From Deltaproteobacteria bacterium (GTDB lineage: Bacteria; JADJOY01): a stretch of 64,000 bases of DNA. Each line of letters begins with the position of its first letter. Within the stretch, counting starts at the first letter, position 1. Below, piece by piece: positions 21,988-31,114 of the stretch. The stretch is from the NCBI GenBank assembly GCA_016713535.1, contig JADJOY010000014.1, forward strand, positions 1 to 64,000, in the 5' to 3' direction. The position numbers were made by a program, and so were the translations under genes. The notes under the pieces were generated by a model, which was given only the letters and a program-made list of their open reading frames with translations, did not search any database and was not told the origin of the DNA.

Positions 21988-23793
21988 TCACGGATACAAG
22001 CTGGTGATCCGCTTCGCGTCGAAGCCCGAGTAGTTCTTCACGTTGTTGGGGTCGCGAACCTTGATCTCCCACACCTTGGTGGAATCGGAGGGGCGGACCT
22101 CGGCGTACTCACTCCAATTGAGCCCGAACGGGATCGGGGGTTCGCCGATGCCGTTGTTGGAGACCAGGTAGTTGCCGTTCGCGAGGTAGTCGATCTCGCC
22201 CCCGCCGTAGTTGTAGAGAGGCGGGCTGTAGGACGGGTCGATGTACTCCCACACCTGCGAGATCGAGTGCCCGAACAGGTCGAGCGAGTACTCCACGGAG
22301 CGCGACACCTGCGGAACGTGCAGCTCGCCATTGTCGAAGACGATCAGGTTGCCGTTCGGGATCAGCTCCGGGCCGTGCTGCTCGCTCGGCAGCAGGCCCG
22401 GGCCGACCAGCGGCAGGAACGGCCAGCCGTCGTCGACCGAGGTGTTCGCGAGGTCCTCGCCGATCACCCACTCCATCGACTGGGTCGCGCGGTCGAGCTT
22501 GAAGATGATGCTCTGGACCTTGCAGGACACGATCACCGAGTCGTCGGCGGGCAGGTACTGGATCGCCGTGCAGCGCATACCGTCGCGCGTGTTCATGCTG
22601 TACGCGAGGTTGTAGTTGGGGTTGTTGAACGAGGGCCAGTTCGGCACCCGGTGAGGGTCGATGAGGTCGAGGAGCTTGATCTGGCTGACGATAGTCCCCG
22701 CGCGGGTGAACTCGACGATGATGTCCCCGACCACGTTGCAGATCCCGCTCGGGCACAGCGACTCGGCCGGGTAGCCCGAGTACGTGCGCAGCTCCGTGGC
22801 GATGAGCATGAAGTTGCCGTTGGGCAGCTCGGAGAAGTCGTGATGCATCATGTCGATGCCGAGTGCCTCGGCCGTCCATGACGCCACCACGTTGTTCAAG
22901 TTGTCGAGCTCGACCAGCGTGCCGTTGGGGATCCCGGGGTCCGTGATGCCCTTGCTCTTCATGAACGCGAGGTGACCGTTCGAGAGCTGGCGGACGTGCG
23001 TGCCGACGTTCGAGTCCTGGTGGTACCAGACCACTTTGCCGTCCGCGTCGAGCGCATAGATGTTGCCGCCGCCGGCGCTCTCGTCCGCGCCCATCGAGAT
23101 CACCGTGTAGCCGGGCGCCATCGCGCCCGGGGTCGACACCAGGGTGGTGAACGGCGGCGTGTCCGACGGCATCGTTCCAGGCGTGTAGGTGATGGGGCCG
23201 GCATTGGCGACGTGCCCGTTACCGTCGTCGGCGGTGACGCTGAACGACTGCTGCACCCCCGATCGCATCCCGACCACGACCAGCGAGTGGCTGGTCCCCG
23301 GCGCCGAGCTTGTGCGGCCGCTCGTGGGAATGGTCCACGATCCAGCCGTGTTCGTTACCGAGCCGGACGGCGTGGCGGCGAGGTTGGTTGTGAAGCTGAG
23401 CGTCCCGCTCAGGATGCTCTTCGGGTTGACCGTGAAATGCAGGTTCGAGACCAGGAGCGTGCCGGCCGCCGCCAGGTTGTGGGTAAGTGGGCTCGACGCC
23501 TGACCGTCGTTGATCACCTTGACCTGGTAGGTGCCAGCGGGCTTGCTGGCGGGGACCGTCGCCACGATCTGCGTGTCCGACCAGGACACGACCGCGAGGT
23601 TCTGGTTGTCGTAGACGACGTTGTCGCCGGAGCCCTGCGTGGCGCCGAACCCGGAGCCCGCGAGCGTGATGGTGTCGCCAGCCGCAGACGGGTTGGGCGA
23701 CACCGAGGTGAGCGTCACGCACCCGGCGAGAAAGGCGAGGACGCCGGTGAGCGCCATTGCACGCGCGACCGACGCAAATCGAGCACGATCCAT
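21988..23793 (-). CDS. Arylsulfotransferase-family lipoprotein
   Basis: 601 aa. Signal with a clear lipobox (TGVLAFLAGC, Cys about residue 23), an IPT/TIG-like Ig domain (VTLTSVSPNPSAAGDTITLAGSGFG), a second sandwich, then the ASST beta-propeller (GNIYALDADGKVVWYHQ, HHDFSELPNGNFMLIATE, EQHGPELIPNGNLIVFDNG, GGGEIDYLANGNYLVSNNG). The family transfers sulfate from aryl sulfates, but many members are uncharacterised and could have other roles. Start ATG at 23793 has GGAGG six bases upstream. The tail KNYSGFDAKRITSLYP is typical of the family. Confidence 0.85.
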   Translation of the reverse strand: MDRARFASVARAMALTGVLAFLAGCVTLTSVSPNPSAAGDTITLAGSGFGATQGSGDNVVYDNQNLAVVSWSDTQIVATVPASKPAGTYQVKVINDGQASSPLTHNLAAAGTLLVSNLHFTVNPKSILSGTLSFTTNLAATPSGSVTNTAGSWTIPTSGRTSSAPGTSHSLVVVGMRSGVQQSFSVTADDGNGHVANAGPITYTPGTMPSDTPPFTTLVSTPGAMAPGYTVISMGADESAGGGNIYALDADGKVVWYHQDSNVGTHVRQLSNGHLAFMKSKGITDPGIPNGTLVELDNLNNVVASWTAEALGIDMMHHDFSELPNGNFMLIATELRTYSGYPAESLCPSGICNVVGDIIVEFTRAGTIVSQIKLLDLIDPHRVPNWPSFNNPNYNLAYSMNTRDGMRCTAIQYLPADDSVIVSCKVQSIIFKLDRATQSMEWVIGEDLANTSVDDGWPFLPLVGPGLLPSEQHGPELIPNGNLIVFDNGELHVPQVSRSVEYSLDLFGHSISQVWEYIDPSYSPPLYNYGGGEIDYLANGNYLVSNNGIGEPPIPFGLNWSEYAEVRPSDSTKVWEIKVRDPNNVKNYSGFDAKRITSLYP

Positions 23794-23960
23794 GAGATAC
23801 CTCCGGGAAGGGCGGTGCGACGGCGCGGTGAGGGGGAGGCGCCGCGCGCTACTGCTTCTCCACAAGTACCACGCGCCCTCGGTGTGGGTCGAATCCGGCG
23901 ACCACGCACTGCGTCGTGCTGTAAGCTCGATGGACGCGACGATCTCATGGAGGTGAGCTG

Positions 23961-24812
23961 GTGACGACGACGACCCTGCCGATCCGCGGCGAAGCGCGCT
24001 TCGCCGCCACGGACGGCACCGAGTTATACGAACGGTGGTGGCTTCCGGTTCGCGCGGCGAAGGCCACGGTGATCGTCGTCCACGGTCTCGGCGAGCACAT
24101 CGGGCGCTACGAGCGAGTGGCGACCGAGCTGAACGCCCGTGGGTTCGCGGTGTTCGGCTACGATCACCGCGGCCACGGCCGCTCCGGCGGTACCCGCGGT
24201 TTCGTCAGCTCGTTCGACGAACTGATCGAGGACGCCGAGACCTTCCTCGCCCACGTCCGGGCCCGGCGTCCGCCCGAGCCGATCCTCGTCCTCGGCCACA
24301 GCATGGGGGGGACCGTCGTCAGCACCTGGGCGATCACGCGTCCGCCGAAGGTTCGCGGAATCATCCTCTCGAGCCCGGGGCTCAAGGTCGCGGACGGTTT
24401 CTCGCCCCTCGTGATCAAAGTCGGCAAGTGGCTCGCCCGGGTCGCCCCGAAGGTGCCCACCCAGAAGCTCTCGGCGAAGTTCGTTTCCCGGGACCCCGCG
24501 GTGGTGGCCGCCTACGAAGCCGACCCGCTCGTCTATCACGGTGGTGTGAGGGCCAGGACCGGCGCCGAGATTCTCGGCGCAATGGACCGAATCCACGCAC
24601 GGATGGAAGAGGTCTCGCTCCCGTTGCTGGTCTTCCACGGCTCCGACGACAAGCTCACCGACTGCCAGGGAAGCCGGGATCTCCACGCTCGCGCGAAGTC
24701 ACCGGACAAGACGCTGTACGTCTACGAGGGGCTGTATCACGAGTGCCTGAACGAGCCGGAGCGGGCGACCGTGCTCGCCGACCTGATGGGCTGGCTCGAC
24801 GCCCACGTCTGA
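23961..24812 (+). CDS. Alpha/beta hydrolase, monoacylglycerol-lipase-like
   Basis: 283 aa. Seen: oxyanion-side HGLGEHIGRYERVA, YDHRGHGRSGG, nucleophile elbow LGHSMGGTVV, catalytic Asp in HGSDDKLTD and His in GLYHECLNEPE. This set is typical of the serine-aminopeptidase S33 / monoglyceride lipase group (YtpA, PldB-like). No signal peptide, so cytoplasmic. Start GTG at 23961 with GGAGGTGA eight bases upstream. Single gene, convergent with the next one and divergent from the sulfotransferase gene (167-base gap). Confidence 0.88.
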   Translation: MTTTTLPIRGEARFAATDGTELYERWWLPVRAAKATVIVVHGLGEHIGRYERVATELNARGFAVFGYDHRGHGRSGGTRGFVSSFDELIEDAETFLAHVRARRPPEPILVLGHSMGGTVVSTWAITRPPKVRGIILSSPGLKVADGFSPLVIKVGKWLARVAPKVPTQKLSAKFVSRDPAVVAAYEADPLVYHGGVRARTGAEILGAMDRIHARMEEVSLPLLVFHGSDDKLTDCQGSRDLHARAKSPDKTLYVYEGLYHECLNEPERATVLADLMGWLDAHV

Positions 24813-24874
24813 CCCGAGCCGGGTCGCCCTTCGCTGGCCATCAGTGGCCCCCGGGGTGGCGCAGCTGCGGTGTC

Positions 24875-26695
24875 TCAGCGGTCCTGGCGGCGGGGCTCTG
24901 CGCGCCGGTCCGAGCGCGTCCACGCGGCGCGCAGGATCGGCAACGCCAGGATCAGCAGGTTCTCGAGCGGTATCCGGCCCGCCGCGGCGTGGGCGACGTT
25001 GCAGCCAGGGCCGGTCGGCGTGCCGTTCCAGCGGATCAGCACCGGCGAGGTGGTCACCGTGTACTGCGTACCGGTCGACTGCTCCCAGATCAGGTTGCCC
25101 TGGTAGTCGTAGATGTCGATCGGAACCGTCGAGTCGATGCCGAACGTGGCGCGCAGGTCCAGGTTGACCGTCGAGGTCGGGTGCCAGGCGAACGCCAGGC
25201 GCTGCTCGCCGTCGGAATGCGCGAACTCGTAGTAGAGGCCGCCGAGGGTCGTCCGCTTCATGAAGAAGGTGAAGCCGCTGTTCTCGCCGATCGCTTCGGC
25301 CACCAGCTTGAGGCTGTTCGCCGCGGGCCGCCACACCGGCGAGCTCGGGGTTCCGTCCCACAGGGGCTCGAAGCCAGGCGCGGTGGGCGACGCCATGACC
25401 GGGGTGTACACGACGTGCTCCACGCCCTCGCCGATCAGCGTCACGAACTTTTGGATCAGACCGCGCGCCTGTGCGTCGTTGTCGAGGAGCGGTCCCTGGC
25501 CGAGCTGCGGCTGGTCGATGAACCCCGCCTCCGTGAACCAGATCGACTTGCTGGCCCGCTGGCGCGCCTTGACCCAGGCCATCACGTCCAGCGTGTTGAC
25601 CGGATTGTCGTAGAAGTGGATCCCGACGATGTCGTACCAGTCGTCGGCGGCGGTGCTGAACCCGGCGTCGAGGATCAGCCGGGTACGGATCTCCTCCTGG
25701 TCGGTCGCGTAGTGATTGTAGAGACCGGCGTCGTTGCCGAGGTAGGTGTTGAACGGCTGCTGGAGCTGGTAGCTCGTCGAGAAGTAGGTCTTGCCCCAGG
25801 CCCGCACAGCCGAGGTGTAGAGATTGCCGGCCTGCTGGGCTCGCTCGAACGTCATGTAGTAGCCGATGTTCTGGCTCGTCAGGCCACCGCTCACGACCTT
25901 GGCACGGGGGTTGGCCGCTTTCACTGCGCGCCAGATGGTCGGCATCATGCCGACGGCCGGGTCGCCGCCCACGCCACCAAACACCTCTTTCGAGGTGCCA
26001 TACCAGAACCCCTTGGAATCGGGCTCGTGGATCGCGGTGAAGTAGTCGACGCGCGGCAGCATCTTGCCGGCGTAAAGGGGGTCCGGATCCGGGGTGCAGC
26101 CGTTGTAGCGGCTCGCGAGCATGTGGACGAAGTCGTAGAACGGCGACTCGTTGCCGGGCTCGTCCCGGGTGAGGACCTTCGGAGGGAACCCCGTGAGACC
26201 CTCGAGGAACGACGACCACCGCGGACCGAGGTACTCGCCATCCTTGACCCCGTAGCTGGCCATGTCCACCGGCCAGCTCGAGGCGTCGCCGTTGAAGGGG
26301 TCCTGTCCTCCGCCTCCGGTGAGGATGCGCAGCACGACGTTGCCCATCCCCTGCTCGAAGGCCGTGCGCACCTCGACGTCGAGGTTGCGCAGGCGGTTCT
26401 GGTTAGGGGTGACGCCGTCCGGAACGAGGTACGACCAGGTCACGTTCTTCCCCGTGATCTGGTGGGCCTCCATGCCGGCGCTCTGGATGAGAGGGAAGTT
26501 CATCGCCCATAGACCCAGCTCGCCGAAGGTGGAGATCGGCTTGGTCGAGCCTGTCCCGCACTCCGACTGGGCGAGCGCAGGTGTGGATTCGATGATCGCT
26601 GCGACCGCGATGGACGCCACGACAGCGACGTGCCGTAGGCGGCGGAAGAACCCGCGGTAGTAGGGCGCGTCCAGGTTCCGGCAAGGCGCTGACAT
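24875..26695 (-). CDS. Exported glycosidase-like protein (clan GH-A pattern) with C-terminal sorting tail, paralogue 1
   Basis: 606 aa. Signal region RHVAVVASIAVAAIIESTPALA, then a TIM-barrel-like body. Candidate acid/base Glu is in FTAIHEPDSKGFWYGT and the candidate nucleophile Glu is in SIWFTEAGFIDQ about 250 residues later, the GH-A arrangement (GH39/GH5-like). A terminal sandwich (AFAWHPTSTVNLDLRATFG ... SPVLIRWNGT) follows, then GPGCNVAHAAAG, a hydrophobic stretch and TRSDRRAEPRR: a Cys-containing sorting tail (24875-25012). A close paralogue with the same order lies at 29330-31114. Substrate unknown, probably a polysaccharide. Confidence 0.75.
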   Translation of the reverse strand: MSAPCRNLDAPYYRGFFRRLRHVAVVASIAVAAIIESTPALAQSECGTGSTKPISTFGELGLWAMNFPLIQSAGMEAHQITGKNVTWSYLVPDGVTPNQNRLRNLDVEVRTAFEQGMGNVVLRILTGGGGQDPFNGDASSWPVDMASYGVKDGEYLGPRWSSFLEGLTGFPPKVLTRDEPGNESPFYDFVHMLASRYNGCTPDPDPLYAGKMLPRVDYFTAIHEPDSKGFWYGTSKEVFGGVGGDPAVGMMPTIWRAVKAANPRAKVVSGGLTSQNIGYYMTFERAQQAGNLYTSAVRAWGKTYFSTSYQLQQPFNTYLGNDAGLYNHYATDQEEIRTRLILDAGFSTAADDWYDIVGIHFYDNPVNTLDVMAWVKARQRASKSIWFTEAGFIDQPQLGQGPLLDNDAQARGLIQKFVTLIGEGVEHVVYTPVMASPTAPGFEPLWDGTPSSPVWRPAANSLKLVAEAIGENSGFTFFMKRTTLGGLYYEFAHSDGEQRLAFAWHPTSTVNLDLRATFGIDSTVPIDIYDYQGNLIWEQSTGTQYTVTTSPVLIRWNGTPTGPGCNVAHAAAGRIPLENLLILALPILRAAWTRSDRRAEPRRQDR

Positions 26696-27093
26696 CGTCG
26701 TCCTCAGGTTGGCGGCGGAGTGGGAAATCCGTTCGGACCGCCTCTAAGGCAAGACATAGGCCAAGCTTTGCTGACGATTGACCGTCATTTTTATGCCGGT
26801 CGGACGCGAGCTGGACCCCGCAGGTGTGTGGGCCGACGCGACACCGCGGACGCAACTTTTCTCATGAGTTCAGCAACTTTTGGATCTGTCCCCCGATCGG
26901 GTGATTTGCCGTGCCGATCGTGACAATCCTGCCTCGCCGGTGCCGACACGTCGCTCGTTGTTAGGGAGTGTCGGCAAACCGCCGATGACTGTTGCGAAAC
27001 CTGACTCGAGTCGTAACCTCGCCATCGGGCGCGCCCTGACGGCGTTACCGATCAGCGAGCGGACTCGGGCGGGTCGGATTCGACCGGACGGAG
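26696..27093. promoter_or_regulatory. 398-base intergenic region with 21-bp-spaced direct repeats
   Basis: No gene seen. GCAACTTTT occurs at 26852-26860 and again at 26873-26881, exactly 21 bp apart (two helical turns), with TCATGA between them; this looks like a tandem regulator site 157-186 bases upstream of glycosidase paralogue 1. A weaker inverted repeat GACCG-N12-CGGTC lies at 26780-26801. No such repeats are visible upstream of paralogue 2. Confidence 0.4.
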
Positions 27094-29082
27094 TCAGGCG
27101 CGGGGTGGGGGCCGATCCAGAATGGCCCGCACCCGAGACGTGAGCTCGAGAGGCGTGAACGGCTTGCGGAGCAAATCGAACCCGTCTTCGGCGATGGACC
27201 GGAGAACCGCATCGTCGGTGTAGCCCGTGACCAGTAGCACCCGAAGCCCGGGGTGTAGCCGGCGCAGGGCGCGGGCGAGATCGGGACCGTTGACCTCGGG
27301 CATCACCACATCCGTCACCAGCAGCTCCACTCGCCGCTGGGTCAGGCTCATGACCTCCATGGCCTGTGGTCCATCGGTTGCGGCGATCACCGCGTACCCG
27401 TGGTTTCGCAGCACCTGGACCATGACGTCGCGGACGAGAACGTCGTCTTCGACGACCAACACCGTCTCCCCCCCGTGCGGTCGGGTGCTGGTCGCGGTGG
27501 TGGGCAGCGGTGTGTCCTCTTCGGCGGAGCGCGGCAGCACGATCCGGAACGTGGTGCCACCACCGAGCTGGCTCTCGGCCCAGATGTGTCCACGGAGCTG
27601 CTTGACGATCCCGTAGCAGGTCGCGAGCCCGAGTCCCGTTCCCCGGCCAGCGCTCTTGGTGGTGAAAAACGGCTCGAAGAGGCGCGCCATGACCTCCGGA
27701 GCCATGCCGGTCCCGGTATCCGTCACGGAGACTTGCACCGCTGGGCCCGGCTCGACGCCAGCCCACGCCCCCGCCTTGGCCGCGTCGATGTCGACGTCTT
27801 CCATGGTGATGGTGAGTGTTCCACCCGAGGGCATGGCGTCGCGTGCGTTGACCGCGAGGTTGACCATTACCTGTTCGAGCTGCCCCGGATCTGCCACCAC
27901 ACGGCCCACGCCTGGTGCCGGCGTCACCACGACCCGGATGTCCTCACCGAGGAGCCGACCGAGCAGTCCCACCAGGCGTTCGGTCAGGCTCGGCAAGCTC
28001 ACGACCCGGACCTCGCCGGGCTGCTTGCGCGAGAACGCGAGGAGCTGGCGCGTCAGCGCCGAGCCGCGCTCGGCGGCTTGCGAGATCCGGTCGAGGTCCT
28101 CGCGCGCGGGCGAGTCCGGAGGGATCTCCTCGACGGCGAGATGGGCGCATGTGACGATCGCCGTGAGGAGATTGTTGAAATCGTGAGCGATCCCACCGGC
28201 GAGGCGCCCGATCGCCTCCATCTTCTGGGCCTGGAAGAACTGCTCCTCGAGCCGGCGGTGCTCACTCAGGTCTCGCATCATGCCGAGGAACCAGCGCCGT
28301 CCCCCCGCGACGAACTCGGACACGGCTAGCTCGGCAGGAAACACGCTGCCGTCCTTGCGTTTGCCGGTCACCTCACGCCGGGTGCCCACGATGCGGGCGA
28401 CACCCCTCTCGAGGTAGCGCGCGAGGTACAGGTCGTGCTCGGTGTTCCAGGGGGCAGGGATCAGCACGTTCACGTTGTGCCCGACCACTTCGTTGGCGCG
28501 AAAGCCAAAGAGCCGCTCGGCGACCGGGCTGAACTCCTCCACCGTGCCGTCTTCGCGGATCACGATCACCGCGTCGAGCGCGGTCGTGACCAGCGCTCGC
28601 AAGCGCGCTTCGTTCTCGCGCACGGCCTGGTCGGCGAGGCGCCGTGCGCTGCGCTCGGAAGCGTCGCGGAGCGCGCGCTCGATCGCGGGAGCGAGCCGGC
28701 CCAGGTCGCTCTTCATGACGTAGTCGGTTGCACCCGCCTTGAGCAGCGCGACCGCGGTGGCCTCTCCGATCGCGCCCGACACCACGATGAAGGGTGCGTC
28801 GCTGCCGGTCGCTAGCACCTGCGCGAGCGCCTGTTCGGCCGTGAGCGAGCCGAGCGTGTAGGCGCACAGCACGACGTCCCAGTCGCGCTCCGACAGGGCC
28901 AGCGCGAGCTCGTCCGAGGTATGGACCTGACGCGGCCGTGGCGCGAGCCCTCCACGCTCGAGGGCCTCGACGACTCGTGCGACGTCCTCGGGCTTCTCCT
29001 CGACGTGCAAGACGCTCAGCTCGGTCGGCTTCGCCGATGCGGGCGGTGCGGCTGGCGAGCGCTCGGGCACGGGTTCACTCAT
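27094..29082 (-). CDS. Hybrid sensor histidine kinase: pseudo-receiver, FixL-like PAS, HisKA, HATPase, receiver
   Basis: 662 aa, no membrane segment. Residues 22-140: receiver fold (VLHVEEKPEDVARV, TDYVMKSDL) whose phospho-acceptor position is Ala (DVVLCAYTLGS, about residue 74). Residues 160-272: PAS closest to FixL, with His216 in TEHDLYLARY and Arg at +6 and +20, the heme ligand and distal/propionate positions of Bradyrhizobium FixL. Then HisKA with phospho-His about 300 (GGIAHDFNNLL), HATPase (NLAVNARDAMPSGG, GTGLGLA) and an intact C-terminal receiver (VVEDDVLVRD, LLVTDVVMPEVNG, LRKPFTP). A soluble, possibly heme-based oxygen sensor; the output partner is not visible. It lies between the two glycosidase paralogues, all on the minus strand. 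Confidence 0.9.
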   Translation of the reverse strand: MSEPVPERSPAAPPASAKPTELSVLHVEEKPEDVARVVEALERGGLAPRPRQVHTSDELALALSERDWDVVLCAYTLGSLTAEQALAQVLATGSDAPFIVVSGAIGEATAVALLKAGATDYVMKSDLGRLAPAIERALRDASERSARRLADQAVRENEARLRALVTTALDAVIVIREDGTVEEFSPVAERLFGFRANEVVGHNVNVLIPAPWNTEHDLYLARYLERGVARIVGTRREVTGKRKDGSVFPAELAVSEFVAGGRRWFLGMMRDLSEHRRLEEQFFQAQKMEAIGRLAGGIAHDFNNLLTAIVTCAHLAVEEIPPDSPAREDLDRISQAAERGSALTRQLLAFSRKQPGEVRVVSLPSLTERLVGLLGRLLGEDIRVVVTPAPGVGRVVADPGQLEQVMVNLAVNARDAMPSGGTLTITMEDVDIDAAKAGAWAGVEPGPAVQVSVTDTGTGMAPEVMARLFEPFFTTKSAGRGTGLGLATCYGIVKQLRGHIWAESQLGGGTTFRIVLPRSAEEDTPLPTTATSTRPHGGETVLVVEDDVLVRDVMVQVLRNHGYAVIAATDGPQAMEVMSLTQRRVELLVTDVVMPEVNGPDLARALRRLHPGLRVLLVTGYTDDAVLRSIAEDGFDLLRKPFTPLELTSRVRAILDRPPPRA

Positions 29083-29329
29083 GCGGTCTCGCTCCGCGAG
29101 AGGTCGAGGGAGGCTGATATGGCGGACGTGCGCGGACCGCGCTGACGCGCCGTCGCGGTTCGGCGCGAACCTACCACCGTCGAGACGAGACGCACCATCG
29201 GTTCACTCGCGCATCTCGGCAGCGAGATCGCGAAACGAGGGAGGCCGAGGAGGCGCGGAGAGCCGCGAGCCGCCGGTGCGCGGGATGCGCACCGAGCGGC
29301 TCGATGGGGTTCGGAGGAGGGTGCTCAGC

Positions 29330-31114
29330 TCACCGAACGGTGACCCGAGCGAGGGCGGGACGGCGCCGGTCGCGCAGCACGCGCAGCAGGATCGGCAGCG
29401 CCAGCACGATCGTGCCGAGGAGCCCACTCCAGGGCGCCGCCGCGCCGGCCACGCGGCCGCAGCCCGGTCCGGCGGAGCCGCTCCAGCGAATCAGCACCGG
29501 CGACGTGCCGATCTCGAAGCTCGACTCGGTCGACTCGGTCCACACCGCCTGGCCTTGGTAGTCATCGATGTCGATCGGGGTTCCCGCGGGGATCGCGAAG
29601 GTGCCACGCAGATCGACGCTCGCGCTCACGCTCGGGTGCCATCCGAACGCTTGGTGGCGCACGCCATCGTCGTGGGCGAACTCGTAGAAGGTCACGCCGT
29701 TGACCACCCGCTTCCGGACGAACGAGTAGCCGCTCGCCTCGTCGATCGCGTTGTCGGCGAGCTGCGCCGCGTAGGCGGCCGGACGCCACCCCGGGTTACC
29801 CGGCAGGCCATCGAAGAGCGCCGCGAAGGTCGGCGCCGTGGGCGACGCCATGATGGGCGAGTATGTGGTGTGCTGGACGCCGTTCGCGACCGCGATGACC
29901 ATCTTCTGCACCAGCCAGCGCGCCTGGTCGGTGGTGTTGAACGTCGAGCTCTGGTTCACGAAGCCGAGCTCGGAGAGCCACAGCGGCTTGGTCACGCGCT
30001 GCCGGGCCTCGAGGAAGGCGATGAACTCCTCCTCCATGAGCGGGTTGTCGTAGAAGTGCGCGGCGAGGACGTCGTAGTAGTCGTCGGCCGTCTCGGAGAA
30101 CATCGCGTCGATCATGTTCCGGTTGCGCAGCTCGTTGAGGTCCGTCGCGTAGTGGTTGTAGAGCCCGGCGTCGTCGTTCGGGTAGGTGTTGAACACCGCC
30201 TGCAGGGCGACGCTGGTGTGGAAGTAGCTCTTGGCCCAGCTGCGCACCGACGTCGTGTACTTGTTGCCGGCTTGCTGCGCTTTCGCGAACGCCATGTGGT
30301 AGCCGATGTTCTGGCTCGACGGACCGCCGCTCGTGACCACCGCCGCCGGGTTCCCGGCCTTCACCGCACGGTAGAAGCTCGGCTGCAGGCCGATCGCCGG
30401 GTCGCCGCCGACGCCGCCGAACATGTCCTTGGAGGTGCCGTACCAGAAGCCCTTCGAATCGGACTCGTGGATCGTCGACCAGAAGTCGACGCGGGGCAGC
30501 TGCTTGCCGAGGAAGTCGGGGTCGGGGTCCGGCGTGCACCCGTTGTAGCGAATCGCCAGCGCACGCACGAACTCGTACCAGGGTGAGGTGTGCCCCGGTT
30601 CGTCGCGGGTCAGGATCTTGGGCGGAAACGACGTCTGCGACTCGAGCGCGGCTCCATTCCGCGAGCCGAGCCACTCCCCGTCCTTCGAGCTGTACGTGGC
30701 GAGGTCGACCGGCCAGGCGGACGAGTCACCGGCGAACGGCTCCAGCCCGCCACCGCCTGGCCGCACCCGCAGGGTGACCGCCTTCATGCCGTTCGACATC
30801 GCCTGCTTGATCTCGCGATCGAGCTCGAGAAGCTTCGACGCGTTGAAGTTCACGCCGTCGGGCTGAAGGTTCGACCACGTCGCGGTCTTGCCGACGACGT
30901 GGTGCGCGTTGAGCCCCACCTGCTCCGCGAGGTCGAAGCGGAAGCCGAGCAGGCCGAGCTCGCCGAAGGTCGGCAGCTCGGGGGCGGCGCCGCACTGCGC
31001 GTGCGCGGCGGCGGGAGCGAGCGCCAGCGCCGCGCACGCGGCGGCGGCCGCGCTCGCGGCCTTTCGAGTGAAGGAGAGCCTGTCGGTGCGCCGTCGAGAG
31101 TCGTGCCGGATCAT
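29330..31114 (-). CDS. Exported glycosidase-like protein (clan GH-A pattern) with C-terminal sorting tail, paralogue 2
   Basis: 594 aa from ATG 31114, preferred over the track-length start at 31252 because the signal (RKAASAAAAACAALALAPAAAHA) is then near the N-terminus. It is the paralogue of 24875-26695, sharing segments such as KGFWYGTSKDMFGGVGGDPA and NIGYHMAFAKAQQAGN in the same order. The candidate catalytic Glu residues are kept (STIHESDSKGFW; LWLSELGFVNQ). The end has GPGCGRVAG, a hydrophobic segment (LLGTIVLALPILL) and Arg-rich RDRRRPALARV (29330-29470). Probably anchored at or released from the cell surface by a myxosortase-like pathway; no processing enzyme is in the window. Confidence 0.75.
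   Translation of the reverse strand: MIRHDSRRRTDRLSFTRKAASAAAAACAALALAPAAAHAQCGAAPELPTFGELGLLGFRFDLAEQVGLNAHHVVGKTATWSNLQPDGVNFNASKLLELDREIKQAMSNGMKAVTLRVRPGGGGLEPFAGDSSAWPVDLATYSSKDGEWLGSRNGAALESQTSFPPKILTRDEPGHTSPWYEFVRALAIRYNGCTPDPDPDFLGKQLPRVDFWSTIHESDSKGFWYGTSKDMFGGVGGDPAIGLQPSFYRAVKAGNPAAVVTSGGPSSQNIGYHMAFAKAQQAGNKYTTSVRSWAKSYFHTSVALQAVFNTYPNDDAGLYNHYATDLNELRNRNMIDAMFSETADDYYDVLAAHFYDNPLMEEEFIAFLEARQRVTKPLWLSELGFVNQSSTFNTTDQARWLVQKMVIAVANGVQHTTYSPIMASPTAPTFAALFDGLPGNPGWRPAAYAAQLADNAIDEASGYSFVRKRVVNGVTFYEFAHDDGVRHQAFGWHPSVSASVDLRGTFAIPAGTPIDIDDYQGQAVWTESTESSFEIGTSPVLIRWSGSAGPGCGRVAGAAAPWSGLLGTIVLALPILLRVLRDRRRPALARVTVR

Noticed and set aside
24035-26512. Open frame of 825 codons on the plus strand across the hydrolase and glycosidase 1
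   Set aside because: Overlaps two genes in other frames and shows no domain; Arg/Gly-rich low-information sequence.
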